Part shown: one piece after another, positions 1-9,662 of the stretch
How the letters are laid out: the number at the start of each line of letters is the position of its first letter
Position numbering within the stretch: position 1 is the stretch's first letter
Assembly (NCBI RefSeq): GCF_000427645.1
Contig: NZ_KE386571.1
Span: forward strand, 2,227,454 to 2,291,453
Length of the DNA stretch: 64,000 bases
DNA from: Sphingomonas phyllosphaerae FA2
Lineage (GTDB): Bacteria; Pseudomonadota; Alphaproteobacteria; Sphingomonadales; Sphingomonadaceae
Direction: 5' to 3'
Position numbers and translations under genes: made by a program
The notes under the pieces: model-generated
The model's database searches: none
Told to the model about the DNA's origin: nothing
Seen by the model: the letters and a program-made list of their open reading frames with translations, nothing else

Positions 1-1102
1 TGATCGTCGAGCCCGGCGCGGCGTTCGCGACCAGCGACGACAGCGTGCGATCCGGCGTCACCGCCTCACCGTTGATAGCGACCACCACGTCGCCCGACCG
101 CAACCCGGCCTTGGCACCCGGCCCGCCCGGCTCGACGCGGCCGATGATCTCGCCCTGATCCTTGGGCAGCCCGAGCGCGCCGGCGATGTCGTCGTTCACG
201 CGCTGGATGCCGACCCCCAAATAGCCGCGCTTGATCGATTCACCCTTCATCAGCGTGGCGAGGATCGGCTTGGCCTCGCTCGCAGGAATCGCGAAGCCGA
301 TGCCGATGTTGCCGCCCGATTGCGAATAGATCTGGCTGTTGATGCCGATCACCTCGCCGTTCAGGTTGAACATCGGGCCACCCGAATTGCCCTGGTTGAT
401 CGCGGCATCGGTCTGGATGAACGTGTCGAACGGCCCCGGCTGCCCGGTCGACCGGTGCACCGCCGAGACGATGCCCGCAGTGACGGTGCCGCCTAGCCCG
501 AACGGCTGGCCGATCGCCACCACCCAGTCGCCGACGCGCGCACGCGTCGAGTCGCCTAGCTTCACGTACGGCAGCGGCGTCGGCGAGGTGATCTTGAGCA
601 CCGCGAGATCCGAGGTCGGATCGCGGCCGATCAGCTTCGCCTTATATTCCTTACGATCCTGCAAGGTGACGGTGATCGACTCGACCGTCGCGCCCTTCGC
701 TGCCGGTGCGATGACGTGGTTGTTGGTGACCACGTAACCGTCCGCCGAGATCAGGAAGCCCGACCCGAGCGACTGGCCCTCGCGGGTGACAGGCGCGCCG
801 CCGCCACCACCGCCGCCGAACTGGCCGAACAGGTCGCCGAACGGCGTGCCCGCAAACGGATTCGCCTGCTGCTGGACGGTCACCTTCTGCGTGGTGGAGA
901 TGTTGACCACCGCCGGCTGGAGCTTGGCGACCATGTCCGCGAAGCTCATCGGCGCACCGGCGCGCGGCGCGGCGGCGCTGATCGCGCCCGGCTCATTCTG
1001 CGCGATCTGCGCGGTGGCCGGGTTCTGGAGCGCGAGCGACGCGGCCGTGCCGCCAAGCAGGAGGGCGCCGGTCAGGGCGTAAGCGTAACGCACGGTTTTC
1101 AT
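1..1102 (-). CDS. degQ: DegP/DegQ (Do family) periplasmic serine protease, C-terminal part outside the window
   Basis: Trypsin-like HtrA protease that degrades or refolds damaged envelope proteins in the periplasm. The start at 1102 gives a basic N-terminus and hydrophobic stretch typical of a signal peptide, with cleavage likely after ATAQ near residue 32. The catalytic triad is visible: H129 in TNNHV, D165 in PTSDLAV and S240 in GNSGGP. A PDZ domain follows (GYLGVGIQRV, then GLRSGDVVVAINGE) and the gene runs off the left edge, so a second PDZ cannot be seen. A run of seven glycines before the protease domain lies in the usual flexible LA loop region. It follows hflK-hflC on the same strand with about a 100-bp gap, an arrangement common in proteobacteria and fitting a joint role in membrane quality control. 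Confidence 0.95.
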   Translation of the reverse strand, partial: MKTVRYAYALTGALLLGGTAASLALQNPATAQIAQNEPGAISAAAPRAGAPMSFADMVAKLQPAVVNISTTQKVTVQQQANPFAGTPFGDLFGQFGGGGGGGAPVTREGQSLGSGFLISADGYVVTNNHVIAPAAKGATVESITVTLQDRKEYKAKLIGRDPTSDLAVLKITSPTPLPYVKLGDSTRARVGDWVVAIGQPFGLGGTVTAGIVSAVHRSTGQPGPFDTFIQTDAAINQGNSGGPMFNLNGEVIGINSQIYSQSGGNIGIGFAIPASEAKPILATLMKGESIKRGYLGVGIQRVNDDIAGALGLPKDQGEIIGRVEPGGPGAKAGLRSGDVVVAINGEAVTPDRTLSSLVANAAPGSTI

Positions 1103-1202
1103 GTCCTCTTGGTCACCCGATCCGAAAGTGATGAATACATTGCACCCTGTGCGGCCATCGCGATGAACGGCGTTTGAATATGAACGCCTTGCTCATCGTC
1201 GA

Positions 1203-2078
1203 TTAACGACCGCCGCCTTCGAACGCACGAAGATAGCCATTGTTCGGGCTCATGATGATATTGGTCGAACCTTCCGGCTGCGCCTGACCATCGGCCCCGA
1301 ACGTGTGGCGATAGCTCTGCATCGCGCGATAGAAGTCATAGAAATCAGCGTCCTTGCTGAATGCCTCGGCATAGATTCGCGCGGCCTGCGCATCGGCTTC
1401 GGCGCGGACGATCTGCGCCTGCTTCTGCCCTTGCGCGCGGATCGTGTTCGCCTCCTGCTGGCGCGCGGTGCGCATCCGCTGAAGCGCGCTGTCGAGCGGG
1501 CTGCCGTCGGGCAGGTCGGCATGCTTGATTCGCACGTCAACGATCTCCGCCCCGTACTGGCGCGCCGAGCCCTGCAAGGAGTTCTGGATCGCGTCCATTA
1601 CCGCACCACGCTCGGGGCTGAGCAGCACCGCGAACGGCACCTTGCCGAGTTCGTTGCGCAGCGCGGTGCCGAGCAGCGGGCGAAGCTGGTCGGCGACGCG
1701 CTCCTCGGTGTTCGAGGTGCTGCCCGTCGACGTCACCGCCTTCAGCGGATCGACGATGCGGAAGCGCGCATAGGCATCGACGTTGAGCCGCAGCTGATCG
1801 GTCGACAGCACCAGGGTGTTGTCGAGATCGGCGTCCAGTACACGCTTGTCGACCCACACGATCTTGTCGATGAACGGCACGCGCGCGATCACACCCGCGC
1901 CGGTATTGCCGATCATCTGCCCCGGCTGCCACTGGTTCACCAGCCGCACCGGATTGTTGAGCCGCAGGACCACCGCCTGCTGCGTCTCGGGGACGATCGC
2001 GAAGGTCGCCGCGGCGAGGATCGCCAGCACCAGCGCCAGCATCCCGATCGCGATCGGGTTACGCGTCAGCTGGCTCAT
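1203..2078 (-). CDS. hflC: HflC, membrane protease modulator (SPFH/band 7)
   Basis: HflC pairs with HflK in a large membrane complex around the FtsH protease and modulates its access to membrane substrates. The 291-residue protein has an N-terminal transmembrane segment (about residues 9-29). A band 7/SPFH domain follows (FAIVPETQQAVVLR, later DVRIKHADLP), then the Ala/Gln/Glu-rich helical stretch after the domain (QKQAQIVRAEADAQAARIYAEAF in part). The ATG overlaps the hflK stop by one base (TGATG), so the two are translationally coupled. Length and order are normal for the family. Confidence 0.96.
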   Translation of the reverse strand: MSQLTRNPIAIGMLALVLAILAAATFAIVPETQQAVVLRLNNPVRLVNQWQPGQMIGNTGAGVIARVPFIDKIVWVDKRVLDADLDNTLVLSTDQLRLNVDAYARFRIVDPLKAVTSTGSTSNTEERVADQLRPLLGTALRNELGKVPFAVLLSPERGAVMDAIQNSLQGSARQYGAEIVDVRIKHADLPDGSPLDSALQRMRTARQQEANTIRAQGQKQAQIVRAEADAQAARIYAEAFSKDADFYDFYRAMQSYRHTFGADGQAQPEGSTNIIMSPNNGYLRAFEGGGR

Positions 2079-3184
2079 CAGCGCTGCCCTCCCTGCGCGG
2101 GGGCGGTGGTCGTGGTGGTCGTCGTCGTCCCCTGCGTCGGCTCGACCAGCTTGCGCGCGCGATCGAGCGGCAGGTACGGCGTCACGCCCGGCGTTTCGAC
2201 GATCGTCTTGTCGGTCTTGGCCAGCACGGCCTCCATCGTCTCGTAATACATGCGTCGGCGCGTCACCTCGGGGGCGAGGCGATATTGCGCATAGACCTGG
2301 TCGAAGGCCGACGCCTCGCCCTGCGCACGCGCGATCACCTGCTGCGAATAGCTGCGCGCATTGTTGAGGTTGCCGACCGCTTCCTGCTGCGCGGCGGTGA
2401 CGGCGTTGAAGTCGTCGACCAGCGCGGCGGGCGGCGACGCCTGCTTGATCGACACGCCCTGCACGCGCACCCCGGCCTGATAGCTGTCGAGGATCTGCTG
2501 CATCACCTGCGTTACGCGCGCCTCAATCAGCCCGCGGCCCGCGCCGATCGCATCGTTCATCCGCGTCGTGGCCAGTACCGCGCGCATCGCGCTTTCGGCG
2601 GTCGCGCGGACGGTCTCCTGCGGGTCCTTGATCTCGAACACGTAGTTGCGCGGATCGGACACGCGCCAGCGCACCGTATAGGCGAGGTCGATGATGTTCT
2701 GGTCACCGGTCAGCACCGTTTCCCCGCCGTCCTGCGGGAATTCGTCGGTGCGCACCTGCTCGACGTCGACCTTCGTCACGTTGACGATCGGCGCGGGCAA
2801 GGTGACGCGAATGCCGGGCTCCAGCATCCCCGAATATTTGCCGAAATAGGTGACGACCCCGCGTTGCTGCGGCCCGATCTGGTGAAAGGACGTCAGCAAC
2901 AGCCAGATCGCAACCAGCAGGCCGACGCCGATCAGCCACAGCGTCCGCGCCGACGCCCCGAGCGGCAGTTGCGGGCGACCGCCGCCCCCGCCCCCGCCGC
3001 CGACGCGCGTCTTCTTGAGGAACTCGTCGAGCGCAGTTGGCTTGGACGAGCCGCGCCGGCCACCCGGCGGCACCGACCACGGGTTGCGCGGGCCGGCACT
3101 GTCGTCGCCGCCGCCTCCCCACGGTCCATTGTTGTCGGCAGCAAGGATGATCGGGCGCCGGAGCCAGCGTCGCAGGATGGTCAT
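2078..3184 (-). CDS. hflK: HflK, membrane protease modulator (SPFH/band 7)
   Basis: Partner of HflC in the FtsH-regulating complex. I chose the ATG at 3184 (MTILRRWLRR) over an upstream in-frame codon at 3226 because the upstream extension overlaps the promoter space shared with divergent mrp. The N-terminal cytoplasmic tail is Gly/Pro-rich with a run of eight glycines, as usual for HflK. A transmembrane segment (LWLIGVGLLVAIWLLL) follows, then the SPFH domain with IGPQQRGVVTYFGKYS. The C-terminus ends in a threonine run and APAQGGQR. First gene of hflK-hflC-degQ. Confidence 0.96.
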   Translation of the reverse strand: MTILRRWLRRPIILAADNNGPWGGGGDDSAGPRNPWSVPPGGRRGSSKPTALDEFLKKTRVGGGGGGGGRPQLPLGASARTLWLIGVGLLVAIWLLLTSFHQIGPQQRGVVTYFGKYSGMLEPGIRVTLPAPIVNVTKVDVEQVRTDEFPQDGGETVLTGDQNIIDLAYTVRWRVSDPRNYVFEIKDPQETVRATAESAMRAVLATTRMNDAIGAGRGLIEARVTQVMQQILDSYQAGVRVQGVSIKQASPPAALVDDFNAVTAAQQEAVGNLNNARSYSQQVIARAQGEASAFDQVYAQYRLAPEVTRRRMYYETMEAVLAKTDKTIVETPGVTPYLPLDRARKLVEPTQGTTTTTTTTAPAQGGQR

Positions 3185-3256
3185 GTTGGTCTTTATAGGT
3201 GCGCCGTTCACGAAAAACAGTGGCAAGCGGCGTGCACGCGCCTACGGATCGCCGGC

Positions 3257-4201
<945 letters not shown>

Positions 4202-4306
4202 TGACGCTGTCGCCGCGGGCCTGATCGGCAGCCCCGCCTCTTTTCACGCAGGCAGGCAGAAGGCACAACGCCGAGAGGTGGGGGCGATCCCCCTCCTCAT
4301 ACGACG

Positions 4307-4387
4307 CCTCGGGCTCGACCCGGGGCACCGCTTGTTCTGCACCGCGCGAAGAAAGAAGCGGGCCCCCGGATCAAGTCCGGGGTGACG
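4307..4387. repeat. Degenerate copy of intergenic palindrome family B
   Basis: The right arm (gaagcgggcccccggatcaag then tccggggtgacg) matches the family whose arms read cgtcatcccggacttgatcc and gaagcggg. The left arm here has drifted (cctcgggctcgacccgggg). It lies downstream of mrp, where a transcript hairpin would be placed. Confidence 0.7.
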
Positions 4388-4397
4388 AACTCAAACA

Positions 4398-4475
4398 CGT
4401 CATTGCGAGCGTAGCGCGGCAATCCAGAGCCGGATCAGGACGCTCTGGATTGCCGCGCTACGCTCGCAATGACGT
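4398..4475. repeat. Intergenic palindrome family A (cgtcattgcgagcg... type)
   Basis: A nearly perfect 78-bp inverted repeat. The left arm cgtcattgcgagcgtagcg and its complement at the right enclose a short loop. Four more copies occur in this window at 21143, 30654, 34954 and 42740, all between genes. It ends just after the cytochrome c gene on the minus strand and may act as a 3' hairpin. Confidence 0.85.
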
Positions 4476-4481
4476 AAAGAC

Positions 4482-5186
4482 TTACTGCTTCGCCGGCGGA
4501 GTCGCGCCGAGCGCCTTGTCCTTCTGTGCGGCCGGATCGACCGACGGCGCGCCCGAGGCAGGGGTGCCGGTGTTGGCGAGGTCGGCGGTGTCGCCCTTGG
4601 TCGCCTCGGTGACGTTCGCCACCGCTGGGTCGGTCGGTGCCGCAGCGGCGCCCGCGGCCGGGGCGGCTGGCAGCGGCAGGTTCGAGCCCTGCTGGTTCAG
4701 ATAGGCGATCACGTTCGCGCGGTCCTGCGGATTGCCGAGCCCGGCGAAGGTCATCTTCGTGCCGTTGGCGAACTTGCGCGGGCTGGTCAGCCACGCGTTC
4801 ATCTTGTCGAAGTCCCAGTTGCCGCCGACGCTCTTCAATGCATCGGAGAAGGCGAACCCGCCCTTGCCCTGCCCGATCGGCTCGCCCAGCGTGCCGTACA
4901 GGTTCGGGCCGATGCCGTTCGCGCCACCCTGGTTGATCGTGTGGCAGGCCGCGCACTTCTTGAAGACCTCGGCGCCCTTGGCCGGATCAGCGCTGCCCAG
5001 CAGCGAGGCGATCGGCACCTCGGCCGCACCACCGCCGCCGCCGGCCTCCTCGACACCCTCGATCGCATAGCCCGGCTTCTCGGGGCGCTCACCGTGGAAC
5101 AGCATGCCGCCCGCGATCGACAGCCCCAGGGCCGTCCCCGCCGCCGCCAGCGCCCAGCCGAAAATCGTGTTGGTCCGATCGTCCAT
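4482..5186 (-). CDS. Membrane-anchored class I cytochrome c
   Basis: Electron carrier of the cytochrome c552/CycM-like group, anchored in the inner membrane with the haem domain in the periplasm. I chose the ATG at 5186 (MDDRTNTIFG) because GGAAGAGG lies just upstream and the transmembrane helix starts at residue 8. The haem-binding motif CAACH is at residues 78-82 and the likely distal ligand is M145 in GTKMTFAGL. After the haem domain (about residue 168) comes a 65-residue Ala/Pro-rich tail with no recognisable fold. Such anchored cytochromes feed the cytochrome c oxidase of alphaproteobacteria. Confidence 0.93.
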   Translation of the reverse strand: MDDRTNTIFGWALAAAGTALGLSIAGGMLFHGERPEKPGYAIEGVEEAGGGGGAAEVPIASLLGSADPAKGAEVFKKCAACHTINQGGANGIGPNLYGTLGEPIGQGKGGFAFSDALKSVGGNWDFDKMNAWLTSPRKFANGTKMTFAGLGNPQDRANVIAYLNQQGSNLPLPAAPAAGAAAAPTDPAVANVTEATKGDTADLANTGTPASGAPSVDPAAQKDKALGATPPAKQ

Positions 5187-5286
5187 GTCGCCGTTTCGCC
5201 CCTCTTCCTTCAGCGTTCCATAGAAAGGGCTCCCGCGCATCGCAAGCGCTTGAGCGGCGCGGCATGCTCTTCTAGGCCACGCGGCC

Positions 5287-6177
5287 ATGCAAAGTTACGC
5301 CGCGCCTGCCCGCCCGATCGTCGCCGCCATGACCGCCGCCGCCGCTGCCGAGCCGGGGCGCGCGGTCGCGTTTCAGGGCGCGCCGGGCGCGAACAGCCAT
5401 GTCGCGATGCAGGAGGCGTTCCCCGACGCGCTGCCGCTGCCGTGCTTCAGCTTCGAGGATGCGCTGGACGCGGTGAAGACCGGCGCGGCCGATTGCGCGA
5501 TCATCCCGATCGAAAATTCACTGCACGGCCGCGTCGCCGACATGCATTTCCTGCTGCCCGAATCCGGGCTGGTCATCACCGGCGAGCATTTCCTCGCGAT
5601 CCGCCACGCGCTGATCGGCTGCGGCCCGCGCGACGGCGTGCAACAGGCGATGAGCCATCCGCAGGCGCTCGGGCAATGCCGCCACTGGCTGAAGGCGCAC
5701 GGGATCGCGCCGGTCAATTATCCCGATACCGCCGGCGCGGCGGCGGTCGTCGCCGAATTGCGTGATCCGCGCGTCGCGGCGCTGGCGCCGCCGGGCGCGG
5801 CGGCGATCTATGGGCTGGAGTTGCTGGCGACCGACATCGCCGATGCCGACCACAATACCACACGTTTCGTCACGCTGGCGCGCGGGGCGCGGCCGCTGTC
5901 GGGTGAGGGGCCGTGGATGACGACCTTCATCTTCGAGGTAAAGAACGTCCCCGCCGCGCTCTACAAGGCGATGGGCGGGTTTGCGACCAACGGCGTCAAC
6001 ATGACCAAGCTGGAAAGCTACCAGCGCGGCGGCAGCTTCGCGGCGACCGAATTCTATTGCGATGTCGAGGGGCGCCCCGGCGATCCCGCGTTCGACCGCG
6101 CGATGGAGGAGCTGGGCTTCCATTCGAAATGGGTGCGCGTGCTGGGCACCTATGCGCAGGCGCGAAAGCGGGGGTAA
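5287..6177 (+). CDS. pheA: Prephenate dehydratase
   Basis: Converts prephenate to phenylpyruvate in phenylalanine synthesis. The substrate-binding periplasmic-like fold starts at AFQGAPGANSH and includes PIENSLHGRV and the catalytic TRF motif in HNTTRFVTL. An ACT regulatory domain follows, with the ESYQ motif (KLESYQRGGSF) that binds phenylalanine, so feedback inhibition is expected. There is no chorismate mutase domain, so this is the monofunctional form. The start could also be the ATG at 5329, because the first 14 residues add nothing conserved. Confidence 0.95.
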   Translation: MQSYAAPARPIVAAMTAAAAAEPGRAVAFQGAPGANSHVAMQEAFPDALPLPCFSFEDALDAVKTGAADCAIIPIENSLHGRVADMHFLLPESGLVITGEHFLAIRHALIGCGPRDGVQQAMSHPQALGQCRHWLKAHGIAPVNYPDTAGAAAVVAELRDPRVAALAPPGAAAIYGLELLATDIADADHNTTRFVTLARGARPLSGEGPWMTTFIFEVKNVPAALYKAMGGFATNGVNMTKLESYQRGGSFAATEFYCDVEGRPGDPAFDRAMEELGFHSKWVRVLGTYAQARKRG

Positions 6178-6209
6178 GCGGCCACCGCGACAACCGTCGT
6201 CCTCTATCC

Positions 6210-6295
6210 CGTCATCCCGGACTTGATCCGGGATCTCGCTTCTTCCTTCTGCCGGCAAAAAAAGCGGGGCCCCGGATCAGGTCCGGGGCGACGAT
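6210..6295. repeat. Intergenic palindrome family B (cgtcatcccggacttgatcc type)
   Basis: Imperfect inverted repeat: cgtcatcccggacttgatcc on the left, its complement ending gtccggggcgacg on the right, around a cttcttccttctgccgg loop. It lies between the convergent pheA and the small membrane protein gene. Other full copies are at 10557, 18948, 25737 and 42605. Confidence 0.85.
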
Positions 6296-6305
6296 CGCGA
6301 TCGCG

Positions 6306-6512
6306 TCAGATCGCCATCGCCGAGTCGGTGATGACGCCCCAGGCCGCATAGCTGGCGGCCATCAGCGCGACCGAGCAGGTGATCCCGAACAGCACGTAAC
6401 CGATGTAGTTGAGCATCGGCGGGTTCGCGCGCTCCAGCTTGCGGTTGCGCGACGCACCCGTCAGCACGAAACTCAGCAGCATCCCATACGTTAGTGCAAC
6501 GGCTTCGATCAT
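6306..6512 (-). CDS. Small two-helix membrane protein, unknown function
   Basis: A 68-residue protein with two hydrophobic segments: about residues 3-20 (AVALTYGMLLSFVLTGA) and 37-60 (NYIGYVLFGITCSVALMAAS). A basic loop (RNRKLER) between them suggests a cytoplasmic turn. No family is recognised. It stands alone between pheA and the HAD phosphatase. Confidence 0.75.
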   Translation of the reverse strand: MIEAVALTYGMLLSFVLTGASRNRKLERANPPMLNYIGYVLFGITCSVALMAASYAAWGVITDSAMAI

Positions 6513-6654
6513 TACCCGCCCCTCGGCTCCAGCTAAAGTTCCCGCACGCCCCCCGGCGTCCGTGCGCGGTTAACCATAGCTTCGGTCCGTCACGAAGTCG
6601 TTAACGCGCACCTCGCCGCTTGCCTCCCACGGTTCGCCGACTAACAGGCGATAC

Positions 6655-7314
6655 ATGCCCATCAAACTCGCGGTTTTCGATTGCGACGGCACGCTCGTCG
6701 ACAGTCAGGCCAATATCTGCCGCGTCATGGAACACGCCTTTGCCGCGCTCGGGCTGGCCCCGCCGCCGCGCGCGGCGACTCGCGCGATCGTCGGCTTGAG
6801 CCTCGTCGAAGCGATGGCGGTGCTGGTGCCCGACCTCCCCGCGGCGGTGCATCTGGCGCTGGCCGATGCGTACAAGGCGATCTTCCGCCGGATGCGCGAG
6901 GACGGCGAGCTGGATGCCGAGCCGCTCTACGACGGGCTGGTCGAGGCGCTCGACGCGCTGGCGCGGGAAGGCTGGTCGTTCGGCGTGGCTACGGGCAAGT
7001 CGGATCGCGGCCTCGCGCACGTACTGGCGGTCCACGGGCTCGCCGACCGCTTCGTCACGCTCCAGACCGCCGACCGGCATCCCTCCAAGCCAGATCCCGC
7101 CATGCTGCACGCCGCGATGGCGGAGGCGGGTGCGCTGCCCCATATGACCGCGATGATCGGCGACACGACTTTCGACATGGCGATGGCGCGCGCGGCGGGT
7201 GCCCGCGCGATCGGCGTCAGCTGGGGCTATCATCGCGAGGACGCGCTGTGGCAGGCGGGCGCCGAGCGCATCGCGCATCGCTGCGCCGATCTGCCCGCGT
7301 GTCTCGCGGCATGA
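6655..7314 (+). CDS. HAD-superfamily phosphatase (phosphoglycolate phosphatase-like)
   Basis: Soluble HAD hydrolase with motif I DCDGTLVDS at residues 8-16, a helical cap domain (about 17-85), motif II in GVATGKSDRG and motif IV IGDTTFDM. The fold matches the Gph/PpaX group, which dephosphorylate small phosphorylated metabolites. The true substrate cannot be told from sequence. Its stop overlaps the ATG of the next small gene (ATGA), followed by another 4-nt overlap with the ATP12 gene, so the three form an operon. Confidence 0.9.
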   Translation: MPIKLAVFDCDGTLVDSQANICRVMEHAFAALGLAPPPRAATRAIVGLSLVEAMAVLVPDLPAAVHLALADAYKAIFRRMREDGELDAEPLYDGLVEALDALAREGWSFGVATGKSDRGLAHVLAVHGLADRFVTLQTADRHPSKPDPAMLHAAMAEAGALPHMTAMIGDTTFDMAMARAAGARAIGVSWGYHREDALWQAGAERIAHRCADLPACLAA

Positions 7315-7517
7315 GCGATCCGGCGCGCGGCCGCTGGGCGGCGATCGTCGCGACGCGGCTGGCGGGGACCGCCGGCGCGTTGCTCGGCGTGGTGTTGCTG
7401 GGGCGGGCGCAGACGCTGGGGCCGAAGCTGTTGGGTGTGGCGATCGTCGTCAGTGCCTTGTGGATGATCGCCACCGTACCGCGCGCACTGGCCCGGCGCT
7501 GGAGGAGCCCGAAGTGA
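7311..7517 (+). CDS. Small two-helix membrane protein, unknown function
   Basis: A 68-residue protein between the HAD phosphatase and the ATP12 chaperone, overlapping both by four bases. Two hydrophobic helices are seen: about 10-30 (VATRLAGTAGALLGVVLLG) and 37-58 (GPKLLGVAIVVSALWMIATV). Basic residues sit at both ends. The sequence is not recognised, but the conserved packing with its neighbours argues that it is a real gene. Confidence 0.8.
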   Translation: MSDPARGRWAAIVATRLAGTAGALLGVVLLGRAQTLGPKLLGVAIVVSALWMIATVPRALARRWRSPK

Positions 7518-8230
7518 AGCGTTTCTGGACCGGGGTGACGGTGGATGCCGACCGTGCGATCCGGCTCGACGCGCGCCCGGTGCGGACGCCGGGACGCGCG
7601 CCGCTCGCGCTGCCGACCGCTGCGCTCGCCGGGGCGGTGGCGGACGAGTGGCGCGCGGTGGGCGAAACGCTCGACCCGCGCGCGATGCCGCTGACCGGGC
7701 TCGCCAACGCCGCGATCGACCGCATCGCGCCGGCGCCGGAGGGATTCGCCGCCGGGCTGGCCGCCTATGCCGAAAGCGACCTGCTCTGTTATCGCGCCGA
7801 CGCGCCCGCCGAGCTGGTTACGCGGCAGGCGGCCGCATGGGACCCGCTGCTCGACTGGGCGCGCGAGCGCTACGACGTGCATTTCGAGATCGTCACCGGC
7901 GTGATGCACCGCGCACAGCCGCCCGCGACCGTCGCACGGCTGGCCGAGGCGGTGGCGAGCCGCGATGCCTTCGCGCTGGCCGCGCTGTCACCGCTGGTGA
8001 CGCTGACCGGTACGCTGGTGGGAGCGCTGGCACTGGCCGAGGGCGCGATTTCCGCCGACGCTTTGTGGCGGGCGGCCATGGTCGACGAGGACTGGCAGGC
8101 CGAACGCTGGGGCGAGGATTCACTTGCGACGCAGGCCCGCGAGGACAAGCGCCGTGATTACGACGCGGCGACGCGGTTCCTGTCGTTGCTGGACGATCCC
8201 CGGCCGGGTTGCGGGCACGATCACGAGTAG
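7514..8230 (+). CDS. ATP12 family F1-ATPase assembly chaperone
   Basis: Homologue of mitochondrial ATP12, which binds the F1 alpha subunit during ATP synthase assembly. It is characteristic of alphaproteobacteria. The start is a GTG at 7514 (KRFWTGVTVD...) overlapping the previous stop as GTGA. Typical features are LDARPVRTPGRAPL, the VADEWRAVGETLDPRAMPLTGLAN region and DLLCYRADAPAEL. Length (238 residues) is normal. Third gene of the HAD-small protein-ATP12 operon. Confidence 0.92.
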   Translation: MKRFWTGVTVDADRAIRLDARPVRTPGRAPLALPTAALAGAVADEWRAVGETLDPRAMPLTGLANAAIDRIAPAPEGFAAGLAAYAESDLLCYRADAPAELVTRQAAAWDPLLDWARERYDVHFEIVTGVMHRAQPPATVARLAEAVASRDAFALAALSPLVTLTGTLVGALALAEGAISADALWRAAMVDEDWQAERWGEDSLATQAREDKRRDYDAATRFLSLLDDPRPGCGHDHE

Positions 8231-8286
8231 GGCATACCTCCGTAACGATCGACGACGGGGATAGATGAACGACGCGCACGGGCTGG

Positions 8287-8814
8287 ATGGTGGCATTGAT
8301 CGCAGCGGTATCGGTCGCCGGGGCGCCCGCGCTGGCGCAGGATAGCGACGGGGCCGATCATCCGCTGGTCCCGCGCTACACCGGTGCGGAGATCGACGGC
8401 TATCGCGGGGCTTCGGAGGACGAAGTGACGATGCCGACCGGCGCGATCGCCGCCGAGGACGATACCGCCAACCGTCGCCTGCTCACCGGGCAGGTCACGC
8501 ACATCGATTACCGCATCAAGCCGGCGACCGCCCCGCTTCAGATCGAGCGCTATTACATCGATCTGCTGAAAGCCGCCGGGTTCGAGACGGTGTTCGCCTG
8601 CACAGGCCCCGCTTGCGGGCGCGACATGGGCGCGCTGATCCTCAATTCGGGCAAGGTCGCGCCGACCGGGCTGGCGGACGGGCTGTTCAACGACCGTATC
8701 CGCGTCCGCATCGCGCGGCGCGGCGACACCTGGGTGCTGCTCCACATCGCCGAGGGGCCGGACCGGTCGCAGGTGTTCGAAACGGTGGTCGAGGGCGCAA
8801 CGTCGGGGCAATAA
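8287..8814 (+). CDS. Secreted DUF4892-like protein
   Basis: A 175-residue protein with a short hydrophobic N-terminus ending in ALAQ, probably a signal peptide. The body has HPLVPRYTGAEIDGY, then HIDYRIKP, a YYIDLLKAAGFETVFAC stretch and a CTGPACG cysteine pair, which resembles DUF4892. In other bacteria that domain often precedes an OmpA-like domain, which is absent here. The signal peptide lacks the usual basic start; no earlier in-frame start exists before the TGA at 8266. Function is unknown. Confidence 0.75.
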   Translation: MVALIAAVSVAGAPALAQDSDGADHPLVPRYTGAEIDGYRGASEDEVTMPTGAIAAEDDTANRRLLTGQVTHIDYRIKPATAPLQIERYYIDLLKAAGFETVFACTGPACGRDMGALILNSGKVAPTGLADGLFNDRIRVRIARRGDTWVLLHIAEGPDRSQVFETVVEGATSGQ

Positions 8815-8868
8815 CGGCGGCAACCCACGTCACATCGGCGAAGAAGCGCGGAAATTCACCATCAAATC

Positions 8869-8963
8869 CGTCATTCCCGCGCAGGCGGGAATCCAGACGC
8901 GCAGGTCTTCGCAACAGCCATTGACGTCAGAGGTTCTGGATTCCCGCCTGCGCGGGAATGACG
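8869..8963. repeat. Intergenic repeat family C (cgtcattcccgcgcaggcgg type)
   Basis: A 95-bp composite. The outer palindrome arms read cgtcattcccgcgcaggcgg and complement. The core is asymmetric, with agacgcgcaggt on the left and gacgtcagaggttctgg on the right. Three more copies are at 19490, 28337 and 38713; the 19490 copy has the core inverted. It lies between the convergent DUF4892-like gene and gmk. Confidence 0.88.
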
Positions 8964-8971
8964 GAGCCCCC

Positions 8972-9631
8972 CTACCCCGCCGGCGTGCGCAGCTTGCGGA
9001 TGAACCCGATCAGCCCGGTCTGGCGCGAGCGTTTCAACCGCTCGGCGGCGAGGATCGTCTTCACTTTGGCGTAGCAGCTCTCGACATCGTCGTTGACCAG
9101 CACATAGTCATAACCGTCCCAATGGCTGATCTCGGCATCGGCGCGGCTCATGCGGCGGTCGATGATCTCCTGCGCGTCGGTGGCGCGGCCCTCGAGCCGG
9201 CGGCGGAGTTCCTCCATCGACGGCGGCAGGATGAAGACGCGCACCACGTCGCCGCCCGCGATCTGGTGGAGCTGCTGCGCGCCCTGCCAGTCGATATCGA
9301 ACAGCACATCCTTGCCGTCCGACAGCATCGCATCGACCGGCGCGCGCGGCGTGCCGTAGCGTTGGTCGAAGACGTGCGCCCATTCGAGGAATTCGTGATT
9401 CGCCGCCATCTCGCGGAACTGGTCGAGCGAGACGAAGTGGTAATCGCGGCCATCCTCCTCGCCCTTGCGGATCGCGCGGGTGGTGGCGGATACCGAGAGC
9501 GACAGCTCGGGCTCGCTGGCGAGCAGCATCCGTGCGATCGTCGACTTCCCCGCGCCGGACGGCGAGGAGAGGACGAACAGCAATCCGCGACGCTTCATGT
9601 GGTGCGGGTCGGCGGTCAGGCGATCGTGCAT
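8972..9631 (-). CDS. gmk: Guanylate kinase
   Basis: Phosphorylates GMP to GDP. The P-loop SSPSGAGKST is near the N-terminus, followed by SVSATTRAIRKGEEDG (GMP-binding) and DIDWQGAQQL. Later come VFILPPSMEELRRRLEGR and the lid/arginine region. An internal ATG at 9598 (MKRRGLLFVL) fits the usual length of the family better than the start at 9631, and both are possible. It is a single gene convergent with the DUF4892-like gene. Confidence 0.96.
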   Translation of the reverse strand: MHDRLTADPHHMKRRGLLFVLSSPSGAGKSTIARMLLASEPELSLSVSATTRAIRKGEEDGRDYHFVSLDQFREMAANHEFLEWAHVFDQRYGTPRAPVDAMLSDGKDVLFDIDWQGAQQLHQIAGGDVVRVFILPPSMEELRRRLEGRATDAQEIIDRRMSRADAEISHWDGYDYVLVNDDVESCYAKVKTILAAERLKRSRQTGLIGFIRKLRTPAG

Positions 9632-9662
9632 GGGGGCTGATGCCCCGCCCCGCCCGCTTGCG